Shown here: in pieces, positions 52,534-61,430 of the stretch
Layout: every line of letters begins with the position of its first letter
How positions within the stretch are numbered: position 1 is the first letter of the stretch
NCBI RefSeq assembly: GCF_030388325.1
Contig: NZ_CP103794.1
Coordinates: 2,728,001 to 2,792,000 of the forward strand
From: Flavobacterium johnsoniae
Lineage (GTDB): Bacteria > Bacteroidota > Bacteroidia > Flavobacteriales > Flavobacteriaceae
Length of the DNA stretch: 64,000 bases
Direction of reading: 5' to 3'
Position numbers and translations under genes: made by a program
Notes under the pieces: generated by a model
The model's input: only the letters and a program-made list of their open reading frames with translations
What the model was told of the DNA's origin: nothing
The model's database searches: none

Positions 52534-53617
52534 ACTAATTAAAATTGTAGTCAGTGTAGTATTCTTACTACTTTTTATTCAAATAATACAATGCCAGATG
52601 AAAAAAAACTTACCGGAATTTTATGTTGAGATATCTGCTCCAGATAGCAAGTATGACGTAACTCCTATTTACGATACCATAAAAACTTTAGAAGGAGTTT
52701 ATGCAGGTTTGCCTTATGGGAGCTCTTCTGGAAGATGGGGTGATTCAGGTTCTACATGGACAGCACAACGCGGAACTCCCATTGGAGCGGATATAACTTT
52801 TTATTCCCGCTATGAAGATGTTTTTTATCGTTTAAATGTCGATTTTCCTATAGATACTATTAAGGATTATATGGAAAGAGCCTATGCGAGAATAGATGAT
52901 GAAAACGGAGAAACACAGGAATATAAAAAACTGGGTCGAGGCCACAAATCTTCGAGCGGAAACTCGTACGACAGTTTCAGCACTCTTGTTTTTGGTTTTG
53001 CGCCAAAAGGGATGGTGGTAGTGTGGTTAAATTTTGGGATTACCCGTATAGAGCTAGGCAGATATCAGGCAGAGATACTATCAGATACAGTAATTATTGA
53101 AAAAATAAAGAAAAAATATTTAAAGAAATATGGTTTAACTTCTGAAAGATATGATGAAGCGGCTAAAGAATATTTTCTTACAGATGCAAGCCCTCAAAAA
53201 TGGTACAATTATCGCAGCCGTTACAATTGGCGCCCCGTAGTGATTTCAGAAAATCCTAAAACAGAACTCATACAAGTTCAGACTTCGTTTTACAATGGCG
53301 AAATAGAATGTATGCTTCGCCCATGGGTAATTGATCCTGTTTATAAAGAAAGAGCAGTTCCGTCAGAAATTAATGTAGTCTGGATGACAGGCAAAAAAGA
53401 CGAAGATAAAAAACAGGCTTATCTCTATTTTAGTTGGGAAAAAGTAAATGAAGTTTTTAAAAAATCAGGTGGTAAAATTGATGTGCAGATCAAAATCTCG
53501 AAAGAAAATAACGTTGCGCTTATGCTCAATGGTAAGCCCTTTGAAGCAGACAGTACAAGGGTATTTGATTGGTCACCTAGTATGCTGGGCGGAATGATGT
53601 ATAAAAATATAAAGTAG
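52526..53617 (+). CDS. DUF2931 family protein, candidate immunity to the Tle1-like lipase
   Basis: 363 residues. The N-terminal export signal is about 23 residues (LIKIVVSVVFLLLFIQIIQC); the Cys lacks a standard lipobox. DUF2931 features: FYVEISAPDSKYDVTPIYD, GSSSGRWGDSGSTWT, then FGFAPKGMVVVWLNFG and ESNPKTELIQVQ-like SENPKTELIQVQTSFYNGEI in the second half. DUF2931 proteins often accompany T6SS lipase effectors; this is from memory. The eight-base overlap with the effector couples their synthesis. Periplasmic or membrane-attached location suits protection from a phospholipase. Confidence 0.72.
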   Translation: MDRLIKIVVSVVFLLLFIQIIQCQMKKNLPEFYVEISAPDSKYDVTPIYDTIKTLEGVYAGLPYGSSSGRWGDSGSTWTAQRGTPIGADITFYSRYEDVFYRLNVDFPIDTIKDYMERAYARIDDENGETQEYKKLGRGHKSSSGNSYDSFSTLVFGFAPKGMVVVWLNFGITRIELGRYQAEILSDTVIIEKIKKKYLKKYGLTSERYDEAAKEYFLTDASPQKWYNYRSRYNWRPVVISENPKTELIQVQTSFYNGEIECMLRPWVIDPVYKERAVPSEINVVWMTGKKDEDKKQAYLYFSWEKVNEVFKKSGGKIDVQIKISKENNVALMLNGKPFEADSTRVFDWSPSMLGGMMYKNIK

Positions 53618-53703
53618 AGAGATAAAAAAGTAATTAGGAATAAATAGGTAAAGATAATATTCGCCTGAACTTAATTATGATTTATTTAAATTAAAAATTT
53701 ATT

Positions 53704-54831
53704 ATGAATAGACATATATTAATTGTGTTCATTATTTTCGGTTTTATAAGCTGTAATAATGCACAAAATAATAGATTGCCAGAAGAATATAAAAATTATA
53801 AGTCCTTAGATTCGATAGAAATCAAAGATACAATACAGTTTGGAAATCATTATTTGAAATTATTGTTTAAAAGCTTCGATCCGATTGAAGTAGTATTGTT
53901 GCCATCAAAGGAATTAATTGTAGTCACAACGAATAAAAAAGAAGGTTTTGATATTATAAAAAACTTTTTTAAATTAAATAAAAAAGGTGAGATTATAGAT
54001 AGTATATCATTTGTTGAGAACTACAAAATGGGAAAAGAAGAACTGCTAAATAACTATATAGTTAACAAAAAACAAAAATATTTTAGAACTTGGCCATTAG
54101 ACGGAAAAAAAAATAAGATAAAATTTATTTTACAAAATGAGAGAATGAACGCAGATCGTGTTACTGAAAAAAAAATGATAGATGAAATATTCAATAAAGC
54201 ACAATTTAGAATAATTGATTATGATTTTAATTACGTTGAATCTAAAGATGATTCAAAAGTGATAAAAAAACAAAATGATGAAATAGAACCTGAAATTATA
54301 GAATTAAATAGAACAGTATACATAATTGTTTATTTAATGAACGGCGAATGGTTTAACTACTACACGTTTACAGATATTTCAAAACGAATTTCGCTGGATG
54401 AACTATTAAGTTCAAGAGAAGGCTCCAACACCTTATTCAAAAAATATAATAAAGCTGAAAAAGATTGGGAAATATTGGTAAATAAAAATATAGTTTATAA
54501 ATACTTTCATAAGATTAAGAATCAAAAAATAATAATCCCAGGCGGAGGTAATACTTCTTATCAATCTGATTGGTGGAAAGGTCAATTATTTTCAAATATC
54601 GTTGTTAGTAATGATACTCTTAAAATATATGATTCATTATTTCTTGATGAAAACTGGCCATCAAAAACACCTATAATTATTAATAAAAAACAAATAGGTT
54701 CTTTACATAGAGGTGAAAGAGAATATTTTGAATCGTTAATGTATTATTTGAATAAATCTTTAAATTATAGTTTATTTACGAATGATGAAAAAAAATTATA
54801 TATAATAAGAGAAAAAGATTCAATAAAATAA
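53704..54831 (+). CDS. Lipoprotein of unknown function after the lipase/immunity pair
   Basis: 375 residues. Lipoprotein signal MNRHILIVFIIFGFISCNN (Cys17). Mature part Lys/Ile/Asn-rich with no recognised domain; noteworthy are IEVVLLPSKELIVVTTNKKE, a long charged middle, IIIPGGGNTSYQSDWWKGQ and VSNDTLKIYDSLFLDENW. Base composition is more AT-rich than vgrG and tle1 just upstream, a common sign of recently acquired immunity-type genes. It lies 86 bases after the DUF2931 gene and is followed by a degenerate repeat. May be an orphan immunity gene. Confidence 0.55.
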   Translation: MNRHILIVFIIFGFISCNNAQNNRLPEEYKNYKSLDSIEIKDTIQFGNHYLKLLFKSFDPIEVVLLPSKELIVVTTNKKEGFDIIKNFFKLNKKGEIIDSISFVENYKMGKEELLNNYIVNKKQKYFRTWPLDGKKNKIKFILQNERMNADRVTEKKMIDEIFNKAQFRIIDYDFNYVESKDDSKVIKKQNDEIEPEIIELNRTVYIIVYLMNGEWFNYYTFTDISKRISLDELLSSREGSNTLFKKYNKAEKDWEILVNKNIVYKYFHKIKNQKIIIPGGGNTSYQSDWWKGQLFSNIVVSNDTLKIYDSLFLDENWPSKTPIIINKKQIGSLHRGEREYFESLMYYLNKSLNYSLFTNDEKKLYIIREKDSIK

Positions 54832-54861
54832 ACTAAGATTATAATAGATAGATCTCCACCG

Positions 54862-54886
54862 GCTATCGCGAACGTCTCGATCATTC
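54862..54886. repeat. Degenerate copy of the 25-bp GC-rich repeat
   Basis: GCTATCGCGAACGTCTCGAT and the five following bases match the reverse complement of 40730-40754 at 20 of 25 positions, in otherwise AT-rich DNA. It stands behind the lipase/immunity module just as the other copy stands behind the hydrolase/immunity module. Confidence 0.55.
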
Positions 54887-54977
54887 TGTTACCATTTCTC
54901 TTTCCTAAAATAAGTTTATACAAAAACAAAAAAATAAATAAACTTTTTTGAGGAAAAGACAATCAAACAATAGCTAT

Positions 54978-55355
54978 ATGTCTTTTTCAGTATTTATATT
55001 ATTAAAAAATAAATTCAAATCAAATATAAAGATCACATTAATCTTTATCACCTTATTCTTATCCAGCTGTACCCAAAGCACTTTTTCGGGCTATGTACAT
55101 GATTTTGACTCAAACAAACCCATTAAAAATGTCAGCATCAATATCAACGGAAACAGTATACAAACAGACAGCACTGGTTACTTTAGTCTGAATGTGAAAT
55201 CAAAATCAAATTGTATCATAAACTTAAAAAGAGAAGGTTATGAAAATAAAAAAGTCTATCGAAAATCAGATCTTTCTAAACACGATACTTTGCAAAAAAG
55301 TAAAAATACAACCATTTATATGTTTAGAAACGACAGCGAGTTTTTGAAAAAATAA
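54978..55355 (+). CDS. Small lipoprotein with carboxypeptidase-regulatory-like domain
   Basis: 125 residues from ATG 54978 (an in-frame TTG at 54948 has no support). After a basic start (KNKFKSNIK), the signal ITLIFITLFLSSC gives a lipid-anchored Cys. The mature part is one beta-sandwich: FSGYVHDFDSNKPIKNVSIN, then DSTGYFSLNVKSK and LKREGYENKKVYRKS, a carboxypeptidase-regulatory-like fold. Directly before tssF, it may be an outer-membrane lipoprotein of the T6SSiii envelope complex (TssQ position is possible) or an immunity protein. Neither is shown by sequence. Confidence 0.6.
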   Translation: MSFSVFILLKNKFKSNIKITLIFITLFLSSCTQSTFSGYVHDFDSNKPIKNVSININGNSIQTDSTGYFSLNVKSKSNCIINLKREGYENKKVYRKSDLSKHDTLQKSKNTTIYMFRNDSEFLKK

Positions 55356-55377
55356 AATGTTTTTAGAAAAATGAATT

Positions 55378-55392
55378 TGTAATTCAATTACA
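55378..55392 (+). promoter_or_regulatory. Perfect 15-bp palindrome upstream of tssF
   Basis: TGTAATTCAATTACA, seven-base arms around a central C, 16 bases before the tssF ATG. It shares its first 12 bases with a site before tssK (42538-42552). Confidence 0.4.
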
Positions 55393-55408
55393 CTGAAAAA
55401 ATGATATC

Positions 55409-57241
55409 ATGAGACAAGAACGAATAAAAGACAGAGTATTAAAAAGAGCGGCCAAATCATGGGGATTTTCAGATGTAGAAATGGAAACATCTTTTGATCC
55501 AGTTGTATCGATGATGTTAAACGCATTATCCTATGAATTGGAAAAAATTGCCCACGAACTCGAAGATTCTAAAACCCGTGTAGTCGAGAGAGTATTAGAA
55601 ATTATGTTTCCAGAAGTGACATCGGGAGCAAAACCCGCAAGAGCAATTCTGCATGCATTGCCAATAGAAAATAATATAAAAGTTTCTCTGCAAAATCAAA
55701 TGACGGCAAGCAGAAGAATTCATAATATTTATAATCCGCTTGCACCAATTACAAAAGAGATAGTACTTGCGCCAACTCTCGAAGTAAAACTGTCTGCCTG
55801 CGAAGTAAAATATATTGCTTACGAAAGAAATTTATATCAAATCTCGAATCTTTTTTATAAAGATGTTGTTAGAGATTACAATCATACTTTGCCATCTGGA
55901 GAGATTTTTTTAGGAATTGAATTAAGCGATGAAAAAGTAATAGAGATCGAAGATTTAATGTTGTATATCGACATTAAAAACACCCATCAAAAAGAAATGT
56001 TTCATTATTATTTAAAACAAATGAAATGTTTTCTTGATGATAAAGAGATAAAAGTAAAAGAAGGTTATAATGTACCTCTTAATAATCTTGATATTGAAGG
56101 AATTATCAATAACAATTATTCTAATCTTACTGAAATCATGCAGGAAGTTAATGAGTTTTATTTCGATAATTTTTACACTTTAAAAGGAAGTTTAAAATAT
56201 AAAAACATAAAAGAATATGCTGCTGAATATAAGCCTTTTGAAGAAGCTGTAGAAAGTGATAAATCTGTTATTTGGCTAAAAATGATATTTCCAGAATCAC
56301 TAGTTCCAGAAATTATCGATAATGTTTCTTTTACAGCAAACTGTTTTCCAGTAATCAATAAGAAGAAACATGATCTAACCAAGACGCTAGACACTTTTTT
56401 ATCTTATGTAGCATTAGATACTAAAAATGATATCTTTCTTGATATAGACGCTGTTGTAGATGGACTTAACAAACGTTATGAAATAAAAGAATTTAAAGAA
56501 GGCATTTTGGAAGAAGGAAGTGCTGTATTGAGAACAGAAGGGGTTTCCAGATTTGATTCTAGAACAGCTTCTCAGTTATTGCAAAACGTTTTAGATTTAT
56601 TAAAAGATGAAAGTTCGTCTTTTGCTGGTTTAGGAAAAGATTTTATGAATAGCTCTTTGGTCGAAATTAACCAATTGTTAAATTCTGTAGAACAGCAAGC
56701 CAAAGAGAGTAGTTTTTCTAAAAATAATGATCCTTATTTAATGATTAAGCCTAAAGCTGATGATTCAATAGGGAAATCATTTAAAATTACTTATTGGTCA
56801 ACATGTGCAGAGGAAGGAAATGATATTAAAGCCGGAACTGTTTTAGAATGCAAAGATGATTTATTTTTTGTGAGTCATACAACAACTCTTATGACGAATA
56901 CAGTTGGCGGATTGAACAAACAAAACAATAAAGACAGGATTTTAGCTTACAGAAATGCTTTATTAACCCGTGGAAGAATCGTTACATTTGCTGATATCAA
57001 GGCCTTCGGATTTAATCATTTTAAAAACTCAATAGAAGATATCAGAATAGAAAAAGGAACACGAAAAGAAATATCTGTTACAGCTGGATTTAGCCGAACA
57101 GTTGATATTCATATCAAGACAAATCCTGAAGAAAAACAACATTTGTCAAAATCAGAATGGGAATATTTATGCGAAAGCTTCATGAAAAATCTTAAAAATA
57201 GATCGTCAAATGTGTTTCCATATAGAATGTTTATTGACTAA
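55409..57241 (+). CDS. tssF: T6SS baseplate subunit TssF
   Basis: 610 residues, soluble. Opens MRQERIKDRVLKRAAKSWGF, then DPVVSMMLNALSYELEKIAHELEDSK and the key stretch LEIMFPEVTSGAKPARAILH, all matching TssF N-termini (compare the FPH...RPS/PA pattern). A large middle domain and a C-terminal gp6-like part (NALLTRGRIVTFADIKAFGF, EWEYLCESFMKNLK) follow. TssF pairs with TssG as the baseplate wedge. Here it is the last gene of the locus, more than 21 kb from tssG. Confidence 0.88.
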   Translation: MRQERIKDRVLKRAAKSWGFSDVEMETSFDPVVSMMLNALSYELEKIAHELEDSKTRVVERVLEIMFPEVTSGAKPARAILHALPIENNIKVSLQNQMTASRRIHNIYNPLAPITKEIVLAPTLEVKLSACEVKYIAYERNLYQISNLFYKDVVRDYNHTLPSGEIFLGIELSDEKVIEIEDLMLYIDIKNTHQKEMFHYYLKQMKCFLDDKEIKVKEGYNVPLNNLDIEGIINNNYSNLTEIMQEVNEFYFDNFYTLKGSLKYKNIKEYAAEYKPFEEAVESDKSVIWLKMIFPESLVPEIIDNVSFTANCFPVINKKKHDLTKTLDTFLSYVALDTKNDIFLDIDAVVDGLNKRYEIKEFKEGILEEGSAVLRTEGVSRFDSRTASQLLQNVLDLLKDESSSFAGLGKDFMNSSLVEINQLLNSVEQQAKESSFSKNNDPYLMIKPKADDSIGKSFKITYWSTCAEEGNDIKAGTVLECKDDLFFVSHTTTLMTNTVGGLNKQNNKDRILAYRNALLTRGRIVTFADIKAFGFNHFKNSIEDIRIEKGTRKEISVTAGFSRTVDIHIKTNPEEKQHLSKSEWEYLCESFMKNLKNRSSNVFPYRMFID

Positions 57242-57244
57242 ATA

Positions 57245-57276
57245 AAAACCGCCGAAAAGAAATTTTCGGCGGTTTT
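57245..57276 (+). terminator. Terminator closing the T6SS locus
   Basis: Perfect 14-bp stem AAAACCGCCGAAAA (57245-57258) / TTTTCGGCGGTTTT (57263-57276) with GAAA loop. Symmetric A/T tails allow it to serve the convergent peroxidase gene as well. Confidence 0.92.
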
Positions 57277-57301
57277 GTTTAATTGAGGTTTTATTTTGGT
57301 T

Positions 57302-59086
57302 TTACTGGTATTTTTTATCCGTAAGCGTTTTCATAAAAGCAACAAGCGCTTTTTCTTCTTTTATCGTTAAATTTAGTTTATCAAATGGTAGGGTTTGATT
57401 TTCCACTTCGTAACCTAAACCAATTCCGCCACCTTTATTGTAAAATGAAACCACTTCTTCTAGCGTTTTGAAAACTCCGTTATGCATGTATGGCGCTGTA
57501 ACAGCTGAATTTCTTACGGTTGGTGTTTTGAAAGCGCCAACCAATTGCGGCATTTGATTGTATAAGTAACGCCCCTTGTCTGGACTTAGAGATTTTCCCG
57601 ATGCTTCATTAGGAGTTCCGATAACTTCATGTTCGGTTTTGGAATAACTTGGCGGAACTGTTCCGTTAAACAATGGCGTAAAATGACAAGTTGCACATTT
57701 TGCTTTTCCCATGAAAAGATTCATTCCGTCAATTTCTTCATTATTCAAAGCAGTTTTATTTCCTCTCATATATTCATCAAACCTTGAATCAAAACTATTT
57801 AAAGAGCGTACATAACTGGCAATCGCATTTTGAATCTGCCAAGCTTCTGGTTTTGATGTTTTTGGATATGCTTTTTTAAAGAGTTCGACATATTTTTTAT
57901 CTGTTTGAATTTTAGCATGAATATTCTCCATTGAGCCATGCATTTCATCTTTATTCTGAATTACATCTACACTTTGTTTTTCTAAATCCAATTGACGCAT
58001 ATCCCAAAATTGTGCATTTTGCAAAGACGCATAGGTTAGAGTAGGAGTATTTCTGGCTAAATTTATTCCAGTTAATGATACGTTTGTTTTTAAACCGTCT
58101 GTAAAAGCCTTTTCAGGATTATGGCAGCTTGCACAGCTTCGATCGTTATTTTTAGAAAGGCTTTTATCGTAAAATAATTTTTCACCCAAAACGGCTTTTT
58201 CTTTTGTAAAATTATAATCTTCCGAAAGTACAAAGGCATTTACATCAAAAGCCTCTTTGTCAAATAAAGTTTCAATTGATGGTTTTAACGGACTAGATTT
58301 TTTTACATTTTTAATTTTTTCTTCTTTTTGAAATGCTTTTAATTTTTTAGAAATCGGATTTAGATATTCGCTAATGAAAACCGCACGATTAAAAGAATTA
58401 AAATTATTATTCTTAGCACAATATTCTTGAGCCTTTTTTGTAATTTCTTTTAATTTAGATAATGATTTATTATCAGTATTAATTTTTTCAAGGGTTTCAG
58501 GAATTGAGATTAAACTTTCTCCAGTTTCGAGAATTGAGGACTGTAAAATCGGACTATCAAAACCTGTTATTCCTAGAGCAATAACCCTGAAAACATTCTG
58601 CTGAATGGCGTCTAGCACATAATCATCGCTTATAGCTATTACATCAAAAGTGTTATTAAGCTGTTTAATATTTGCTCGAAAAATATTTAATTCTCGTATT
58701 AAATCTTCTTTACTTTTGATGTCATATTCTGGATAAATAATTTCTTCCATAACCTGAAATCCGTGAGGTTCAAAAGATCTGTTTTCTTCAAGTTCCATTT
58801 CGTCAAGAGCAGGACCGTTCATGAATCTGGCTGTTTCCGGAATAAAATATTCAATTGCCCATTCAGTCCTTTTATATACTAAACGTGATTTTTTAAATTG
58901 CTCTACAATTTCTTTTTGTGATGAATTGTTTGTTACCAGTTTTTGAAATTTTGCAATTTCATTATCTAGTTTACTTAAATTAATAAGCAATTCTTGTTTA
59001 ACTGTAGATTTTGATGTTTTGTTTTCTTTACAGGAAATGAAGAAACAAAATATTATAAATAGAAAAGTAAAATGGTTGAATTTCAT
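57302..59086 (-). CDS. Di-haem cytochrome c peroxidase (MauG family) with extra N-terminal domain
   Basis: 594 residues. Lipoprotein signal ending FFISCKE (Cys19). A helical N-terminal domain of about 240 residues precedes the enzyme; NGPALDEMELEENRSFEPHG and the mainly helical style recall imelysin-like proteins, but this is uncertain. The peroxidase part has two haem sites, CASCHNPEKAFTDG and CATCHFTPLFNG, plus AFKTPTVRNSAVTAPYMHNG with the conserved Met/His region. Such enzymes reduce H2O2 or oxidise small molecules in the periplasm. It sits 67 bases behind the PhoX-like gene in the same direction; a hairpin lies between them. Confidence 0.85.
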   Translation of the reverse strand: MKFNHFTFLFIIFCFFISCKENKTSKSTVKQELLINLSKLDNEIAKFQKLVTNNSSQKEIVEQFKKSRLVYKRTEWAIEYFIPETARFMNGPALDEMELEENRSFEPHGFQVMEEIIYPEYDIKSKEDLIRELNIFRANIKQLNNTFDVIAISDDYVLDAIQQNVFRVIALGITGFDSPILQSSILETGESLISIPETLEKINTDNKSLSKLKEITKKAQEYCAKNNNFNSFNRAVFISEYLNPISKKLKAFQKEEKIKNVKKSSPLKPSIETLFDKEAFDVNAFVLSEDYNFTKEKAVLGEKLFYDKSLSKNNDRSCASCHNPEKAFTDGLKTNVSLTGINLARNTPTLTYASLQNAQFWDMRQLDLEKQSVDVIQNKDEMHGSMENIHAKIQTDKKYVELFKKAYPKTSKPEAWQIQNAIASYVRSLNSFDSRFDEYMRGNKTALNNEEIDGMNLFMGKAKCATCHFTPLFNGTVPPSYSKTEHEVIGTPNEASGKSLSPDKGRYLYNQMPQLVGAFKTPTVRNSAVTAPYMHNGVFKTLEEVVSFYNKGGGIGLGYEVENQTLPFDKLNLTIKEEKALVAFMKTLTDKKYQ

Positions 59087-59105
59087 AATGGTGTTGTAAT
59101 AGAAA

Positions 59106-59131
59106 CAACCCTTACTGTAAAATAAGGGTTG
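59106..59131 (-). terminator. Intercistronic hairpin between the PhoX-like and peroxidase genes
   Basis: Perfect 9-bp stem CAACCCTTA (59106-59114) / TAAGGGTTG (59123-59131), eight-base loop. Read leftward it is followed by only a weak T tract, so it may be a processing or attenuation structure rather than a full stop. Confidence 0.45.
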
Positions 59132-59153
59132 TCAAATAGATTTTGATAGAAAT

Positions 59154-60632
59154 TTATCGCTGTACGTTTCTAATAATTACAGTTTGTCCACCTTCTTTGT
59201 TAGTTTGAGTTCCAGAACCATCTGCATTTTTAAATGCATCGCTCTGCCAAGTGTGTGGGTGAATATTTACCGTAAAAGTGTTTGGAACACCGATAATATC
59301 TGAAATGTCTTCCATAGCACCATATTCCCAGCTTCCAAATCTCATTTCGCCAGTTTGGTTGTATAGTGTATTCCATGCCACATCAGTTCTTTTGTGGTTC
59401 ATGTTTAACCATGCTTTGTTTTGTTTTGAAGCAATGCTGTACTGCCAAATGTATGAATCGTGTTGAGCGGCTGTGTAATAGCTGTCACCATCTTCCTGAA
59501 TGTAAACGTAGTTTTCAGTCACACATAAGTTATCTGGATTAATGATTCCAGTTCCAGGAGTACTATCACCTTCAACAGCTAATTCTAAAGTTCCTTTTAA
59601 AGGGTTTGTAGCATCAAGTTTCAATTTATAAACTCTTCCCCACATGGTATAACCTTCAACCGGAGCATTATTTGTTGCTTGACCAGTAGCAGTAAAATAG
59701 ATTTCTCTGTTGTTAGTTGCTCTTCCTTTTCTGTAATCTACGTCTTCAACTCTAGAAAAACGAATCGCTTTTAAGTCATTTACAGTAGTGTTAATTACAG
59801 CTCCGGTTAAGTTTTTTGCATTTGGAATTTCAACAAATTCAACTGGATATGAGTTGTTTAATGTTATTGTTGTTTCAACCTGATTTCCATCAGTTCTTTT
59901 TAAAGCATATAATTTTCCGTTATTTAAGTCACCAACTGTACTTACATACATAATTAGCTGACCTGCACTTACGTGAGAAGTTGCGTAAGATTGATCTTCT
60001 CCAATTAAAATAACTGTTTTTCCAGGATAAGCTTCTTTTGGAAGCGGAACAGCATTTTCCATACTTGCTTTTCCTAAAGCAGGTAAAACTCTGTCTGTTC
60101 TTGCTTTATCTGAAGACAAACCTAAAGGATTAATTCCGTGTACCATACTTTCTTGACCGCTTTCTCCAGCCGTTAAAAAGATAGGACCAAATCCGTGGAT
60201 TTCTGGCGTTGCTAAAGTTGCAGAACACAAACGTGTTAAACCTCCAACGCCATCAACTATATAATCACCTTTAACTGGTTTAAAAGTTTTATCTAAATAT
60301 ACTCTTGAAACTGATTGTAAGATTTCGTGGTTTGTAATCAAAATATAACCATCACTGTTTGGATCTTTCATTAATCCCGCACCATCTGGCTGCGCTCCGT
60401 AAACAAACGAAGGTGATTGTGGTAAAATATCAGAACTTGCAATTAAAGTGCTGATTTTTAAGCTTTCGAATCCAGTCATCGGATAAACAAAAGCAGGTAC
60501 TTTTGATTGAGATGTAAAATCGATGCTAGCATTTACATCGTTTTTAGAATCTTTGTCATCATTTTGACAGCTTACTAAGGAAAGACTCGCTATTCCAAAT
60601 AAAGCAATAGATTTAAGAAGGTTAGTTTTCAT
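59154..60632 (-). CDS. PhoX-like (DUF839) lipoprotein, putative phosphatase
   Basis: 492 residues. Lipoprotein signal ending SLVSCQND (Cys22). The rest is a beta-propeller-like protein: DGYILITNHEILQSVSR, AGESGQESMVHGINP, GKLYALKRTDGN, AIRFSRVEDVDYRKG, NREIYFTATGQ, NPDNLCVTENYVYIQEDG. These match the DUF839/PhoX family, calcium-dependent phosphatases of the periplasm or surface; the Glu/Asp-rich sites (RVEDVD, NPDNL, QEDGD) fit metal binding. Whether phosphate esters are the real substrate is unknown. Upstream gene of a two-gene unit with the peroxidase. Confidence 0.75.
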   Translation of the reverse strand: MKTNLLKSIALFGIASLSLVSCQNDDKDSKNDVNASIDFTSQSKVPAFVYPMTGFESLKISTLIASSDILPQSPSFVYGAQPDGAGLMKDPNSDGYILITNHEILQSVSRVYLDKTFKPVKGDYIVDGVGGLTRLCSATLATPEIHGFGPIFLTAGESGQESMVHGINPLGLSSDKARTDRVLPALGKASMENAVPLPKEAYPGKTVILIGEDQSYATSHVSAGQLIMYVSTVGDLNNGKLYALKRTDGNQVETTITLNNSYPVEFVEIPNAKNLTGAVINTTVNDLKAIRFSRVEDVDYRKGRATNNREIYFTATGQATNNAPVEGYTMWGRVYKLKLDATNPLKGTLELAVEGDSTPGTGIINPDNLCVTENYVYIQEDGDSYYTAAQHDSYIWQYSIASKQNKAWLNMNHKRTDVAWNTLYNQTGEMRFGSWEYGAMEDISDIIGVPNTFTVNIHPHTWQSDAFKNADGSGTQTNKEGGQTVIIRNVQR

Positions 60633-60792
60633 AATTGTTTTTTGTGTTTTTTTTTCGATAGAGCAAAGCTATCTTTCTAAAACAAAATACAGGTTATGTT
60701 AATTTTTTATTAATGCTAATAATTGTAAGTCTAATATTATCAAATAGTAAATTGGAAGTTTAGAATGTAAATTTAAGACTCATAAAAAAATC

Positions 60793-61428
60793 TTAAAGAG
60801 GCTTAAAAAGCTGATTTAGATTTACTGCTTTCTTATCTTTTAGTTTTTTAACAATCTTAAGAAAGGCAATTGCAGTAATGTACGCATCGCCCAAAGCGGT
60901 ATGTCTGTCTTTTTTAGAAATATCAAATTTATCGGCAAGATCGTCTAAAGTATAATGATCTTTTCGCTCAAACAAATGAGATTGAATTAGCGTTTTTTTA
61001 TATAAATAGGCTGTATCGAGAGTTTTGTTTGTCAATTGCGGAAGTCCGTTTCTTTCCAGCGCTTTATTAATCATGGTAACATCAAAAATAGTGTGATGAG
61101 CAATAATTATAGAATCGCCCAGAAAATCTAAAAACTGCTGTAAAGCCTCTAATTCAGTTGGACGTTTGACAAGTAAATCTTTTAAAATACCATGAATTTG
61201 TGCGGTAGATTTATCATAATGATCTTGTTTAAGATAAACCTCAAAACTTTGCTGAACATTTATAATTCCGTTTTGAAGAACCAGAGCACCAATGCATAGC
61301 ATACGATCATTCTCATAATCAAAACCAGTGGTTTCTGTATCTAAAACAACAAAACGAGTTTCTTCGATTGTGATATTTTCATCAAAGAGATTGTTTTCTT
61401 CTTTTTTCCAAAAATTGAATAAACTCAT
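60793..61428 (-). CDS. DnaQ-like 3'-5' exonuclease
   Basis: 211 residues. DEDDh exonuclease motifs: FVVLDTETTGFDYENDRM (Exo I, Asp/Glu), SIIIAHHTIFDVTMINKAL (Exo II, Asp) and RHTALGDAYITAIAFLK (Exo III, His and Asp). The fold is that of the proofreading subunit epsilon, but stand-alone proteins of this size also do RNA or repair degradation. Its start is two bases after the stop of the CBS/DUF294 gene, which in other bacteria is also linked to an epsilon-like exonuclease; the pair is a recurring unit. Confidence 0.9.
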   Translation of the reverse strand: MSLFNFWKKEENNLFDENITIEETRFVVLDTETTGFDYENDRMLCIGALVLQNGIINVQQSFEVYLKQDHYDKSTAQIHGILKDLLVKRPTELEALQQFLDFLGDSIIIAHHTIFDVTMINKALERNGLPQLTNKTLDTAYLYKKTLIQSHLFERKDHYTLDDLADKFDISKKDRHTALGDAYITAIAFLKIVKKLKDKKAVNLNQLFKPL

Positions 61429-61430
61429 TA

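Noticed and set aside
54948..54977. TTG start for the small lipoprotein before tssF
   Set aside because: ATG 54978 directly precedes a good lipoprotein signal; the extra ten residues add only a basic, signal-disrupting extension.
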